A DNA stretch of 64,000 nucleotides from CAVSJO01 sp963728445. Its GTDB lineage: Bacteria; Gemmatimonadota; Gemmatimonadetes; Longimicrobiales; RSA9. Every line of letters starts with the position of its first letter. Positions within the stretch are counted from its first letter, which is position 1. The notes beneath the pieces were generated by a model that saw only the letters and a list, made by a program, of their open reading frames with translations, was not told the DNA's origin and made no database searches. Of the stretch, positions 24,725 to 34,900 are shown piece by piece. The position numbers and the translations under genes were made by a program. Where the stretch lies: positions 1,798,001 to 1,862,000 of the forward strand of contig CAVSJO010000006.1 in NCBI GenBank assembly GCA_963728445.1. The letters run 5' to 3'.

Positions 24725-24765
24725 CCGCCACCACCCGGCGGGGCCGCCATGACCGGAGGAGGTCA
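24725..24765 (+). promoter_or_regulatory. rpsF leader hairpins, Shine-Dalgarno in a loop
   Basis: CCGCC (24725-24729) pairs with GGCGG (24737-24741). TGACC (24750-24754) then pairs with GGTCA (24761-24765) and presents GGAGGA in a 6-base loop just ahead of the GTG start. Ribosomal protein S6:S18 complexes bind leader RNA of this operon in many bacteria. This arrangement could serve such feedback, but the known S6:S18 motif was not demonstrated. Confidence 0.4.
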
Positions 24766-24766
24766 C

Positions 24767-25135
24767 GTGAGGGACTACGAAGTCGTCTACATCTTCGACT
24801 CGGCACTGCCCGAGGAGTCGATCGGCGAGAAGCTCGATCGCTTCCACGGCATCCTGACCGGCGCCGACGGCGCCGAGATCACGGCCGTCGATCACTGGGG
24901 CAAGCGCCAGCTCGCCTACCCGATCCAGAACAAGCCGAACGGCTACTACGTCGTCACGCAGGTGCGCACGGACGTCGGACAGCTTCCGGAGTTCGAGCGG
25001 CAGCTCAAGCTCGACGACGACGTGATCCGCTACCTGGTGGTGATCCACGAGGGTGAGCCGACGGCGCCCATGTCCATCGCGACACGGGAGCCGCGCGAGG
25101 ACGGGGACGACGACGACGACGGCGAGGAGGACTGA
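24767..25135 (+). CDS. rpsF: 30S ribosomal protein S6
   Basis: A 122-residue S6 that pairs with S18 in the platform of the small subunit. RDYEVVYIFDSALPEE, the HWGKRQLAYPIQNKPNGYY strand-loop and the acidic C-terminal tail are typical. The start is GTG 24767, 3-4 bases after GGAGGAGGT. The upstream ATGs at 24707 and 24749 would add non-homologous residues. It opens the rpsF-rpsR-DUF2232-rplI operon. Confidence 0.97.
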   Translation: MRDYEVVYIFDSALPEESIGEKLDRFHGILTGADGAEITAVDHWGKRQLAYPIQNKPNGYYVVTQVRTDVGQLPEFERQLKLDDDVIRYLVVIHEGEPTAPMSIATREPREDGDDDDDGEED

Positions 25136-25136
25136 G

Positions 25137-25358
25137 ATGCCGCGCGGACACAAGAACTGCTCGCTCTGCGAGGCGGGAATCCGGGTCGTCAACTACAAGG
25201 ACGAGAAGACGCTCGGCCGCTACGTGACGGATCGGGGCAAGATCCTGCCCCGGCGGCTGACGGGCGCCTGCGCCCGGCATCAGCGTCAGCTCACCACGGC
25301 CATCAAGCGGGCACGCTACCTCGCCATCCTGCCGTACATCGGCGGCTACGAGAGCTAG
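25137..25358 (+). CDS. rpsR: 30S ribosomal protein S18
   Basis: A 73-residue S18 starting 1 base after the rpsF stop. The core IRVVNYKDEKTLGRYVTDRG and KILPRRLTGACARHQRQL with AIKRARYLAILPY are diagnostic. Cys residues near the N-terminus (CSLCEAG) and the later ACARH suggest the zinc-binding C+ type rather than the Cys-free form. Confidence 0.98.
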   Translation: MPRGHKNCSLCEAGIRVVNYKDEKTLGRYVTDRGKILPRRLTGACARHQRQLTTAIKRARYLAILPYIGGYES

Positions 25359-25361
25359 GTG

Positions 25362-26288
25362 ATGGAGCAGGACAGCGGGGGGCGCGGCTGGCTCGCGGTC
25401 TTCGCCCTCACGCTCGCGGCGGCCGCCTTCTCGGTGGTGCCGCCGGTCCTGCTGATCTTCGTCCCCCTCGGGCTTCTGCTCCTGGGGGAGGGCGTCCGCC
25501 GGCCGGGTCTGGCGATCCTTGGCGCGGCGCTGACGGCCGCGCTGTTCCTGGGGCAGCCCGGAGGGCGGCTGTGGTACACGCAGCGGGGCTGGGTCCTCGT
25601 GCTGGCAGCCTGGTTCGTGATCGCGTGCGCGGCGGTGCCCGCCTGGCGTTTTCTCTCGCGGGCGGTCGCGGCGGTGGCGGCTTCGGTGGCGACCGCGGCG
25701 GCCTTCTTCGCGGTGCGGGGTGGCTGGGGCGCGTTCGACGGAGCCATGGCGCAGCAGTTCCGGCAGGGCGCGGCGCAGGTGGCCGCGGCGTGGCGCACGG
25801 CGAAGGCGGGCTCGTGGGCCGAGGAGCTGGGCAAGGCGGCGTCCCGTGCGGCGGAGTTCCAGGCGGTGGTCTACCCGGCGCTCCTGGCCATCGGGTCGGT
25901 GGCGGCCCTGGCGGTGGCGTGGTGGGGGTACCGGCGTCTCGCGCAGCGGGACGCGATGCCGCTGGGGAGGCTGCGGGAGTTCCGCTTCCGGGACGAGCTG
26001 GTCTGGCTCGTCATCGCGGGCCTGCTGCTGTGGCTGCTGCCCATCGGCGCGCCGACGCAGCGGGTGGGTCAGAACGTGCTGGTGTTCATGGGCGCGCTGT
26101 ACGTGCTACGGGGGACGGCGGTGCTGATCACGATGATCGGCGGGATCGGTCCGCTGGGCGCGCTGATGGCCGGGCTGGTGCTCGTGCTGCTGTACCCGTT
26201 CGTGATGGGCGCCGCGCTGGTCGTGGGGCTGTCGGACACGTGGGTCGACTATCGGACACGCCGCCGTCAGGCGGACGGACTGTCCTAG
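25362..26288 (+). CDS. DUF2232 family membrane protein (YybS-like)
   Basis: A 308-residue polytopic membrane protein with about seven or eight hydrophobic helices and short loops. The family (DUF2232, B. subtilis YybS) is habitually placed beside rpsF/rpsR/rplI, as here between rpsR and rplI; its role is not established. ATG 25362 is chosen; the adjacent GTG 25359 is an alternative. Confidence 0.85.
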   Translation: MEQDSGGRGWLAVFALTLAAAAFSVVPPVLLIFVPLGLLLLGEGVRRPGLAILGAALTAALFLGQPGGRLWYTQRGWVLVLAAWFVIACAAVPAWRFLSRAVAAVAASVATAAAFFAVRGGWGAFDGAMAQQFRQGAAQVAAAWRTAKAGSWAEELGKAASRAAEFQAVVYPALLAIGSVAALAVAWWGYRRLAQRDAMPLGRLREFRFRDELVWLVIAGLLLWLLPIGAPTQRVGQNVLVFMGALYVLRGTAVLITMIGGIGPLGALMAGLVLVLLYPFVMGAALVVGLSDTWVDYRTRRRQADGLS

Positions 26289-26301
26289 AGGAGAGGGAAA
26301 A

Positions 26302-26763
26302 ATGAAGACGGTGAAGGTCATCCTTCGGCAGGACCTGGAGAAGGTCGGCGAGGCCGGCGAGGTGGTGAGCGTGCGTCCCGGCTTCGCCCGGAACTATCTG
26401 CTTCCCCAGGGCTTCGCGTACGAGGCGACGGCGGGCAATCTGAAGCGACTCGAGGACGAGCGTCGCCGGGCGGAGGACGCTGCGAAGCGGGACCTCCTGG
26501 AGGCGAAGCGGCGGGCGTCGGCGCTGGAGGACCTGCAGCTCACGTTCGAGGCCCGGGCCGGCGAGGAGTCGAAGCTGTTCGGTTCCATCACGTCGGCGGA
26601 CATCGCCGACCGGCTGAACGAGCAGGGTCTCGACTTCGAGGTCGACCGCAGGGAGATCGACCTGGAGGAGCCCATCAAGTCGCTGGGCGTCTACTCGGTG
26701 GCGGTGAAGCTGCACGCGGACGTGCGGCCCGAGGTCAAGATCTGGGTCGTCAAGGAGGAGTAG
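26302..26763 (+). CDS. rplI: 50S ribosomal protein L9
   Basis: A 153-residue L9 that spans the large subunit and helps maintain frame. The N-terminal domain MKTVKVILRQDLEKVGEAG and RPGFARNYLLPQGFA is followed by the long connecting helix and the C-terminal rRNA-binding domain (LFGSITSADIADRL). GAGGAGAGGG lies just upstream of the ATG. Confidence 0.98.
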   Translation: MKTVKVILRQDLEKVGEAGEVVSVRPGFARNYLLPQGFAYEATAGNLKRLEDERRRAEDAAKRDLLEAKRRASALEDLQLTFEARAGEESKLFGSITSADIADRLNEQGLDFEVDRREIDLEEPIKSLGVYSVAVKLHADVRPEVKIWVVKEE

Positions 26764-26794
26764 TCCCTGTCGGGGTCCGGCAGGGGAATCCCGC

Positions 26795-26832
26795 CGACGG
26801 GCGGCGCGGCATCGGATCCGCGCCGCCCGTCG
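26795..26832 (+). terminator. Strong hairpin after rplI
   Basis: A perfect 15-bp inverted repeat, CGACGGGCGGCGCGG (26795-26809) with its complement at 26818-26832, around an 8-base loop. It is followed by C-rich sequence rather than a T-run, so it may be a GC-type terminator or an mRNA 3' end stabiliser. It separates the ribosomal operon from rsfS. Confidence 0.6.
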
Positions 26833-26914
26833 CCGTTCCCGCCCGCCGGCTTGCCCAGGCCCCCGGGCGCGGCGAACTTGAACGCAGCGGCGAGACCGCC
26901 TGAAACGGAGCGCG

Positions 26915-27319
26915 ATGTCGACGAAGGAAGAACAGGGCAGGGAAGCGGCGGCTGCGGGCGCGGCCGGAGTGCCGGCGGACGTGCCGGCCGAGGTGCTGCG
27001 CGCGGCCGAGCTGGCGTCGGACCGGAAGGCGAACGACGTCCTGCTGCTGGACCTGCACGGGCTGTCGAACGCAACGGACTACTTCATCATCGCCAGTGGC
27101 ACGTCCGACCTGCACGTGCGCTCCGTCGCCGAGCACGTCATCGAGAAGCTGAAGGAGTCGGGCGAGCGGCCGAACCACGTGGAAGGACTGAAGGGTGGGC
27201 GCTGGGTCCTCATCGACTATGTCGACTTCGTGGTGCACGTCTTCCACCCCGCGGCGCGGGCGTTCTACCAGCTCGAGAACCTCTGGGGCGACGCGCCCGC
27301 ATACCCGCTCGACGTGTGA
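26915..27319 (+). CDS. rsfS: Ribosomal silencing factor RsfS
   Basis: A 134-residue RsfS/Iojap protein that binds L14 and blocks subunit joining in starvation. ATDYFIIASGTSDLHVRSVAEHV and the GRWVLIDYVDFVVHVFHP block are diagnostic. The N-terminus carries an extra Ala/Gly-rich stretch of about 20 residues. It is followed after 4 bases by the large PD40 protein gene. Confidence 0.96.
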   Translation: MSTKEEQGREAAAAGAAGVPADVPAEVLRAAELASDRKANDVLLLDLHGLSNATDYFIIASGTSDLHVRSVAEHVIEKLKESGERPNHVEGLKGGRWVLIDYVDFVVHVFHPAARAFYQLENLWGDAPAYPLDV

Positions 27320-27323
27320 GCCC

Positions 27324-30300
27324 GTGCGGGCCGCGGCGACGGTGGGTGCGGCCCTCGCCTGCCTCGCCGCCTGCCTGACGGCCTCACCCCTCCACGCCCA
27401 GTACTTCGGCCGCAACAAGGTCCAGTACCGGGCGTTCCACTTCCAGGTCCTGACCACCGCGCACTTCGACGTCTACTACTACGGCAGCGAGAAGGCCGCC
27501 GCCGTGGACGCCGCCCGTGTCGCCGAGCGGGACTACGCCCGCCTCTCCCGCGTCCTCCAGCACGAGTTCCGGGACCGCAAGCCGCTGATCCTGTACGCGT
27601 CCCACGCCGAGTTCCAGCAGACGAACGCGCTGCCGACGCTCATCGACGAGAGCACGGGCGGGGTGACGGAAGCGATGAAGGACCGGGTCATCGTGCCGTT
27701 CACCGGCTCCTTCGCCGAGTTCGAGCACGTCCTCGCCCACGAGCTGGTCCACGCGTTCCAGTACGACATCCTGCTGGACCACGGGACCCTCGCGTCCGGA
27801 CCGTTCTCCTTCCGCCCGACGCTCTGGTTCATGGAGGGCATGGCGGAGTACCTGTCGATCGGCAGGATCGACGCGCACACCGCCGCGTGGGTCCGGGACG
27901 CCGTGCTCTCCGGGTACATGCGCACGATCCCGGAGATGTCCGCCCGGGACGACTACCTCTCGTACCGCTTCGGCCAGTCCCTCTGGGCGTACATCGGACG
28001 ACGCTGGGGCGACGACGTCATCGGCCTGCTCCTGCAGCGCGCGCCCCGCATGGGCATCGACGAGGCGCTGGAGAGCACGCTCGGGCTGTCCGTCGACGCC
28101 CTGAGCGACGCGTGGCTGCGGGAGGTCCGCACCACGTATCTGCCGCAGGCCGCGGCGCACGGGAGACCGTCTGTCATCGCCCGGCGGCTCACGGATCATC
28201 AGCGCGTCGAGGACCCCTGGTACCTGGCGCCGGCCCTGTCGCCCGACGGCACGAAGCTGGTGTACCTGTCCCAGCGCGGCGGCCGCTCCTTCGACCTCTG
28301 GCTGGCCGACGCCCGCACGGGCCGCCCCATCGAGCGCCTCGTGAAGGGCGAGAGCGACGCCGACGTCGAGTCGCTCCGATTCCTCTACTCGTCTGCGGCC
28401 TTCTCCGCCGACGGACGTTATCTGGCCTTCAGCGCCCAGTCCGGCGGCCGGGACGTGCTCCACGTGTTCGACGTCGCGCGGCGCCGCACCGTCCGCACGC
28501 TCCGCTTCGACCTGGACGCCGTGAACGCGCCGTCCTGGTCTCCCGACGGCAGCCGGATCGTCTTCAGCGGCAGCCGCGGCGGCGTGAGCGATCTCTACGT
28601 AACGGACCTGGACGGGACGCTCACGCGTCTGACGCACGACCGTTTCGCGGACCTCCTGCCCTCGTGGTCGCCCGACGGCTCCACCATCGCCTTCTCCACG
28701 GATCGCGGCCCGGCCAGCGACCTCGGCGCGCTGGAGTTCGGCCCCGAGCGCGTCGCCCTCATGGACGTGGACACGCGCCGTATCCGCTTCATTCCGAACC
28801 AGGACCGCGGCCGCAACCTGGACCCCGTCTGGTCTCCCGACGGGAGGGCGCTCGTCTTCAACAGCGACCGCACCGGCATACAGAACCTCTACCTCTACGA
28901 CCTGGACGCCGACAGCGTCTTCCGCATCAGCGATCTGCTGACCGGCGCGGTCGGCGTGGTGCCCCTCAGCCCGACGCTGTCCTGGTCGCGGCGGGCTGGC
29001 ACGCTCGTCTTCGTCTCCTTCGAGCGGGCCGGCTACAACCTTTACGCCGTGGACGACCCGCTGCGTCTGCCCCGGACCCCCGTGGAGGCAGAGGCCGACG
29101 GGAGCATCGCCGTGCGGGGGCCGCAGGACCGCAGCGCCGCCGCGCCGGAGCCCGGCTCCGTGACCGCGCTCCTCGACAGCGCCGCACGCGTCCTGCCCGA
29201 CACCGCCACGTTCCGCACCCGGCCCTACCGGGCCAGGATGAAGCCCGACGTCATCGGGCAGCCGACCATCGGAGCCCAGGTCGGCGGCTACTACGGGAAC
29301 GGCGTCTACGGGGGCAGCTACCTGTCCATGTCGGACATGCTCGGCAATCAGAACCTGTTCGCCGCGCTGAACCTGAACGGCTCCCTGCAGGACGCCGCAG
29401 GGCTCGTCTCGTACGCGTACCTGCGCCACCGCGCCAACGTGGGCGTCTCCCTCCAGCAGGTCCCGCTGTACCGGTACCTGGGCGGGGCGAGCTACGTCAC
29501 GGCGGGCAACGGAGAGGCGGTGCCCGTTTCGGCCTCGGTGTTCGTCCGCGACCTCGTTCGCAGCGCCGACGGGCGGCTCTTCTATCCCTTCAGCACGTTC
29601 CGCCGCGTCGAGCTCGAGCTCCAGGCCACGTCGTACAGCCGCGCCATCCTCTACCGCGGCTATCGGCTCGACACGGGCGAGCCCTACCGCCGCGACGAGA
29701 ACGCCGGGTCCCTGACGTTCGCTCGGCCCGGCGCCGCCCTCGTCTTCGACAACACCGCGTTCGGCTGGACCGGTCCCGTCGCCGGACACCGGTACCGCAT
29801 CGAGGTCGGGCGGAGCTGGGGCGACCTGGACATGAACGAGGCCCTCCTGGACGCGCGGGGATACGCCGACCTGGGCGCGGGCGTCACCTTCGCGACACGG
29901 CTCACCGGGCTCGCCCGGTGGGGAGACGACGCGGGCCGCTTCACCCTCTTCTGGGGCGGCCCCTACTTCCTGCGGGGTTACGACGGCGGAAGCTGGCGCA
30001 CCGGCTCCGCCGAGTGCGCGTCCGTCGACACCGACGTGGACCCGCGCCTCTCCGTCTGTCCCGCGCGGGACCAGCTCGTCGGCTCGAGCGCCGCAGTGGC
30101 GAGCGCCGAGCTGCGATTCCCGCTTCTTACGCGCGTGCAGATCGGCGGCCTCGGCAGCCTGCCACCCGTCGTCGGCCTCGTCTTCGCCGAGGGCGGCCTG
30201 GCGTGGGATCCGTCGGTCTGCGCCGCCCGCGATCCCGTGACGCTCGATGCGTGCGTCGACGGGCGCGCCGTGCGCGTCGTCTGGCGACGTCGCCCCGACC

Positions 30301-30455
30301 AGAGTCCCCTGCTGTACCGGGCCCCCCTCTACTCCGCGGGGCTGGGCATGCGCCTGAACGTCTTCTTCGCGGTGCTGCGCCTCGACTACGCGTGGCCGCT
30401 CAGTCGCACGCGGCAGCGGGGCGTCTTTTCCCTTTCCTTCGGGCCGTCCTTCTAG
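27324..30455 (+). CDS. Large exported PD40-repeat protein with metallopeptidase MA and beta-barrel parts
   Basis: 1043 residues from GTG 27324. A signal peptide (LACLAACLTASPLHA) is followed by a gluzincin-like peptidase domain with HELVH at residues 139-143 and downstream EGMAEY near 171-176 supplying a candidate third metal ligand. Then come five or six PD40/TolB beta-propeller repeats (WSPDGSRIVFSG, WSPDGSTIAFS, WSPDGRALVFNS). The last 350 residues are rich in amphipathic beta strands and end with aromatic FSLSFGPSF, as in outer-membrane barrels. It is probably surface-located or anchored in the outer membrane. The substrate is unknown. Confidence 0.85.
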   Translation: MRAAATVGAALACLAACLTASPLHAQYFGRNKVQYRAFHFQVLTTAHFDVYYYGSEKAAAVDAARVAERDYARLSRVLQHEFRDRKPLILYASHAEFQQTNALPTLIDESTGGVTEAMKDRVIVPFTGSFAEFEHVLAHELVHAFQYDILLDHGTLASGPFSFRPTLWFMEGMAEYLSIGRIDAHTAAWVRDAVLSGYMRTIPEMSARDDYLSYRFGQSLWAYIGRRWGDDVIGLLLQRAPRMGIDEALESTLGLSVDALSDAWLREVRTTYLPQAAAHGRPSVIARRLTDHQRVEDPWYLAPALSPDGTKLVYLSQRGGRSFDLWLADARTGRPIERLVKGESDADVESLRFLYSSAAFSADGRYLAFSAQSGGRDVLHVFDVARRRTVRTLRFDLDAVNAPSWSPDGSRIVFSGSRGGVSDLYVTDLDGTLTRLTHDRFADLLPSWSPDGSTIAFSTDRGPASDLGALEFGPERVALMDVDTRRIRFIPNQDRGRNLDPVWSPDGRALVFNSDRTGIQNLYLYDLDADSVFRISDLLTGAVGVVPLSPTLSWSRRAGTLVFVSFERAGYNLYAVDDPLRLPRTPVEAEADGSIAVRGPQDRSAAAPEPGSVTALLDSAARVLPDTATFRTRPYRARMKPDVIGQPTIGAQVGGYYGNGVYGGSYLSMSDMLGNQNLFAALNLNGSLQDAAGLVSYAYLRHRANVGVSLQQVPLYRYLGGASYVTAGNGEAVPVSASVFVRDLVRSADGRLFYPFSTFRRVELELQATSYSRAILYRGYRLDTGEPYRRDENAGSLTFARPGAALVFDNTAFGWTGPVAGHRYRIEVGRSWGDLDMNEALLDARGYADLGAGVTFATRLTGLARWGDDAGRFTLFWGGPYFLRGYDGGSWRTGSAECASVDTDVDPRLSVCPARDQLVGSSAAVASAELRFPLLTRVQIGGLGSLPPVVGLVFAEGGLAWDPSVCAARDPVTLDACVDGRAVRVVWRRRPDQSPLLYRAPLYSAGLGMRLNVFFAVLRLDYAWPLSRTRQRGVFSLSFGPSF

Positions 30456-30493
30456 ACGGGCCGGCGGGGCTGTTGCCCTGTCCCCCGGTTCCT

Positions 30494-30499
30494 TATGAT
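30494..30499 (+). promoter_or_regulatory. Possible -10 element upstream of the SPOR-smc unit
   Basis: TATGAT lies 15 bases after TTGCCC (30473-30478) in the 116-base gap before the SPOR gene. The -10 is good, but the spacer is short, so the assignment is weak. Confidence 0.3.
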
Positions 30500-30571
30500 T
30501 ACGACCTTCCAGGCGGCGGTTCTCCCGCTTCGGCGGCCCCGCCGACATGGATCCCTCGCGCTTCATTGTCG

Positions 30572-31915
30572 ATGACGGAGAAAGCCTGGTACCGCGCCGC
30601 AGCGTTCGATCCCTCGAGGGGCCCCGTGCCGGAGGCGTTGGGCGAGCTCGTCGGCCGCCCCCCGGCGGAGGTCCCCCTCGTGGCGGTCTTTCAGGCGGAC
30701 GACATCGATCCGGCCTGGGCCACGGGCGCGGCCGCCGCGATCGCGCGCGCCTTCTCGGACGCCGGCCGGGAGGTGGCCCTCCTCGAGCTCCGGCCCGACG
30801 CGCCGACGCCGGGCGGAGCGGCCGCGACGACGGAGGGCGTCGTCGACGCGCTCCTCTTCGGTACCTCCCTCGACTCCCTGTCCGTCGGCGTCGCCGGGGA
30901 AGGCTTCGCCTACGTCGGCTACGGGGCCGAGTGGGTCGACCCGGCCGAGCTCTCGGATTCGGAGGCGTGGGGTGCCGTGGTGCGCCGGGCGGCGTCCCGG
31001 GGCCGAACGCTGGTGGTCGCCGCCCCCGTCTCCGCCGCGGACGCCGGGCTGGGCGCCCACGCGTCGGCCGCCGTGCTGCTCGGGGATCCGGAAGCCCATC
31101 CCGAGACCCTCGACCTGATTCCCTCGAGCGTCGACGTCGCCGCCGTGCTGCGGCCGGTCGCGGAGGCGGCGAAGCCGGCACGTGCGGCGGTCGCCGCGGA
31201 CGGTGAGGAAGGCCGCGGCGGTGCGGTCCGCCTGGCGCTGTTCATCATCGTGCTCGCGCTCCTCGCGTGGCTGGCGTGGACGCAGTACGGGGCGCGGCTC
31301 GGCCTGCGGGACGGGTCGTCGGAAGCCACGCCGCAGGCGGCCGATTCCGTGGCCGGCGGGGCGGCGCCCGCCGGCGAGGCCGCGGCCGCCGACGGTGCGG
31401 CGGAGGCCGCCGCGGAGGAGATCCCCCTCCCGTACTCCGTCGCCGTCGAGTCACAGCCGGACGTGGAGACGGCGATTCGGCGGGCCAGCGTCCTCGCCAA
31501 TCGGGTCAAGGACGTGACCTTCTTCGTCGCGCCCATCACGCTGGACAGCGTCGTCTACTTCCGCGTTCTCGCCGGCCCGAGCCGGGACAGCGCGGCTGCG
31601 GCGGCCCTGATGGGTCGCCTCGTCTCCGCAGGCGCGAAGAGCGGCGCCGACGACTGGTCCGTCCGCCCGACGCCGTGGGCGTTCAGCTTCGGGGACTTCC
31701 CCACGGAGGCGGCGGCCCGGGCGCGACAGGAGGGCCTGCTGCGCGAATTCATCCCGACCTACGTCGTCGAGGCGGGCTCCGGCCCGTCGCCCGTCTACCG
31801 CGTCTATGCCGGCGCCTTCGAAGGCCCGGGCCTGGCCGACGTCATGGCCCGCATGCTGAAGGACGCCGGCGTCACCGCCGACCTCGTCCGCAGAACCGGC
31901 CGGGCAGCCGAATGA
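30572..31915 (+). CDS. SPOR-domain membrane protein
   Basis: 447 residues. The N-terminal 200 residues resemble a nucleotide-binding-like alpha/beta domain without a P-loop (VAVFQADDIDP, VVRRAASRGRTLVVAAPV). One membrane helix (residues about 219-238, ALFIIVLALLAWLAW) is followed by an Ala-rich linker and a C-terminal region with two SPOR-like repeats (SVAVESQPDVETAIRRA and WAFSFGDFPTEAAARA...VYRVYAGAF). SPOR domains bind denuded peptidoglycan at division sites. It is a likely inner-membrane cell-division or envelope protein. Its stop overlaps the smc ATG. Confidence 0.8.
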   Translation: MTEKAWYRAAAFDPSRGPVPEALGELVGRPPAEVPLVAVFQADDIDPAWATGAAAAIARAFSDAGREVALLELRPDAPTPGGAAATTEGVVDALLFGTSLDSLSVGVAGEGFAYVGYGAEWVDPAELSDSEAWGAVVRRAASRGRTLVVAAPVSAADAGLGAHASAAVLLGDPEAHPETLDLIPSSVDVAAVLRPVAEAAKPARAAVAADGEEGRGGAVRLALFIIVLALLAWLAWTQYGARLGLRDGSSEATPQAADSVAGGAAPAGEAAAADGAAEAAAEEIPLPYSVAVESQPDVETAIRRASVLANRVKDVTFFVAPITLDSVVYFRVLAGPSRDSAAAAALMGRLVSAGAKSGADDWSVRPTPWAFSFGDFPTEAAARARQEGLLREFIPTYVVEAGSGPSPVYRVYAGAFEGPGLADVMARMLKDAGVTADLVRRTGRAAE

Positions 31916-34900
31916 AGCTTCGCAGGCTCACGCTCCACGGATTCAAGTCCTTCGCCGACCGCACGGATCTCCGCTTCCACGACGGCATCACCGCCATCGT
32001 CGGGCCGAACGGCTGTGGCAAGTCCAACATCAGTGACGCCGTGCGCTGGGTGCTCGGGGAGCAGCGGGCGTCGGCCATCCGCAGTCAGCGGATGGACGAG
32101 GCGATCTTCCAGGGCACGACCGAGCGGCGCCGGCTGAACCGCGCGGAGGTCGAGCTCGGCTTCTCGAACGAGGACCGCCGGCTGGCCGTCCCGTACGACG
32201 AGGTGGAGATCCGACGGACGGTCTTCCGGGAGGGCGGCAGCAACTACGAGCTGAACCGCAGCAGCGTGCGCCTGAAGGACGTACTCGAGATCTACCGGGA
32301 CACAGGACTCGGGGCGAACGCCTACAGCATCATCGAGCAGGGCATGGTCGACGCGATCCTCTCCGACAGGAACGAGGACCGCCGCATGCTCTTCGAGGAG
32401 GCGGCGGGCGTCGGGCGCTACAAGGACCGGCGGGCGGCGGCGCAGCGTCGCCTCGAGTCGGCTCAGGCGGATCTCGAGCGGCTGGCCGACATCGTCTCCG
32501 AGGTGGAATCCAAGGTGCGGGCGCTGGGACGGCAGCGGAAGCGGGCGGAGCAGCACCGCGAGCTGCGGGCGCGGCGCCTGGCCGTGGAGGTCGGCGTCGC
32601 CACGCTGGAGCTGGCGGAGGTCCGCGGCGAGATGGCCGACCTGACGAAGCGGCTGGAGCGGCTGCGCACCGAGGATCCCGACGCGCGCGCGGAGCTCAGC
32701 ACTGCAGAGGCGGACCTGGAGCGACGCCGTCTGGCCGCCGCCGAGGCCGCCCGGGTCCGCAACGCAGCCGCCACGCGCCTCCAGGAGACGAACCGGCAGA
32801 TCGCGGACCGGGAGCGGGAGCTCGCCGTCGCCGGCGAGCGGCGTACCCACGCGCTGCGTCGCCTCGGGCAGATCGAGGCGGAGCGCTCGGAGCTGCTGGC
32901 CCGACGCTCGGCGCTGGAAGAGGAGCATGAGGAGCTGCGGACCGAGCGCGCCTCCCAGCAGGAGGAGACGGAGGTCCTGTCGGGACGGCTTGAGGAGGTC
33001 CAGGCGCGTCTCGCGGAGCGTCGGCAGGACCTCGTGGACGCCCGCCAGGAGGACGAGCGGCTGCGCGCCAGGGAGGAGGAGCTGTCCCGCAGGATGGCGC
33101 GCCTGCAGGCCGAGGCCGCCGGCGCGGACGCCCGGGCCGTCGAGCTGCAGCGGCGGCTGGAGCGCATCGACCGGGAGCGCGAAGAGCTCGCGGGCGAGCT
33201 CGTCCGCCTCGACGAGCAGGGCGACCTCTTCGCTTCCCGGACCCGGGAGACAGCCGCCCGCATGACGGAGCTGGAGGGCGAGCGGGACCAGGCCGCGGCG
33301 CGCCTCGAGGAGCTTCGCGCCGCCGAGATCGAGGCGCGCCGCACCGCCGTCGAAGCGGAAGACCGGGCCAATCTGCTCGCTGGCCGCCTGGCCGCCCTGG
33401 AGGGCCTCGACCGGGAGTTCCACGGCTTCTCACCCGCCGTCGCCGACGCGCTGGCCCGCCGCGAGGAGATCGAGGGCCTGCTCGGGCCGCTGGCCGAGTT
33501 CCTCGAGCTCGACCCGGATCGGGCGACCCGTGTCGAGGCCTCCCTCAACTCGCTCCTCCAGATGCTCGTCGTGCGGGACGAGGGGGCCGCCGATCGGCTG
33601 CGGGAGCTGCTCGCGGGCCAGGAGCGCTCGGAGGGCGCAGTCGCCCTCCTGCGCATGGAGTCCGTGCCCGCCGTCGAGAAGCTGCTGGCGCGCGTCGACT
33701 TCGCGGGCGAGGCGGCCGACGAGCCCGTCATCCTGGGCCGGAAGGCGCGCATCGCGGCGCTCCGGGCGGAGGCGGCGACGGCCGCGGCCGAGGCCCAGGA
33801 ACGCCGGGCCGCCCGGGCGGACGCGGCCGAGGCCGCCGAGGCCGCCGAGACGGCCCTGCGCACCGTCGAGGAACGGCTGCGGGAGCTCGACCTCGAGCTG
33901 CGCCGTGCCCACGCCGACGAGTCTGCCCGGGCCGGCCGGCGCAGCCAGGTCGAGCGCGTGCGCGGCGAGCTGGACGAGCAGCGGGAGCAGATGGTGGAGG
34001 GCGGCGACCGCATGCGCCGCGAGTCGTCCCGGGCGAAGTCGCAGGAGCAGGAGATCGAGGCGGCGCTGGACGCGGTGCGCGAAGAGCGGCGGGCCGCGAG
34101 CCGGCGCGTCGCAGAGCGCGAGGTCGCCTGGGACGCCGTGCGGGAGGAGGAGGCGGAGGTCCGCGTCCTCCACGCCCGCGCCGAGAGCGCCCTGGCCTCC
34201 CTCGACCGGCGCATGACGGCCACCTCGGACGCCGCCGAGCACGCGGGCGGACGCATCGCGGCGCTGGGGGACGAGGAGTCCGAGCACCGGGAGACCCTTT
34301 CCGCGGTGGACGCGCTGCGGGAGGAGAGCGAGACGGTGCTGGCGAACGCGTTCCAGGCTCGCGACGGCATCGCCGGTGAGCTGCGCGAGATGGACGCCCG
34401 GGCCGAGGAGGAGCGGGAGCTGCTGGAGGGCCTGGAATCGGAGGTGCGGCGCATGCGCCGCTCGGTGGACGAGGTCGGCGAGGAGCGTCACCAGCTCGAG
34501 ATGCGCCGCGCCCACGCCGAGGCCGCGGAGCGCAGCGTTCGGGAGCGCCTGGAGGCCGAGTGGAGCAAGCCGTTCGAGGAGCTCGTCCGCTCGACCGAGG
34601 CCGCGGAGGGCGAGCTGGAGGACCTGCGCGCCGAGGCGCGCCGCATCGCCGCCGACCTCGAGCGCCTCGGACCCGTCAACGTGCTGGCCATCGAGGAGTA
34701 CGAGGAGGAGAACCAGCGCCTGCAGTTCCTCGTCGGCCAGCGAGACGACCTCGATCGCGCCCGGGAGGAGCTGGAGACCGCGATCCGTGAGATCAACCGG
34801 ACCGCCAGGGAGCTCTTCGCCGACACGTTCACGAAGGTGAGGGAAAACTTCCGGCGGACATTCGACGCGCTCTTCGAGGGTGGCGAGTGCGACGTCTGGC

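Noticed and set aside
24589..25056. Plus-strand frame through the hairpin array into rpsF
   Set aside because: The product is Arg/Pro/Ala-rich and out of frame with S6. The palindromic structure, not coding, explains the array.
27384..31181. 1265-residue minus-strand frame opposite the PD40 protein
   Set aside because: It mirrors third-position GC bias of the plus-strand gene, which has a signal peptide, HELVH and PD40 repeats.
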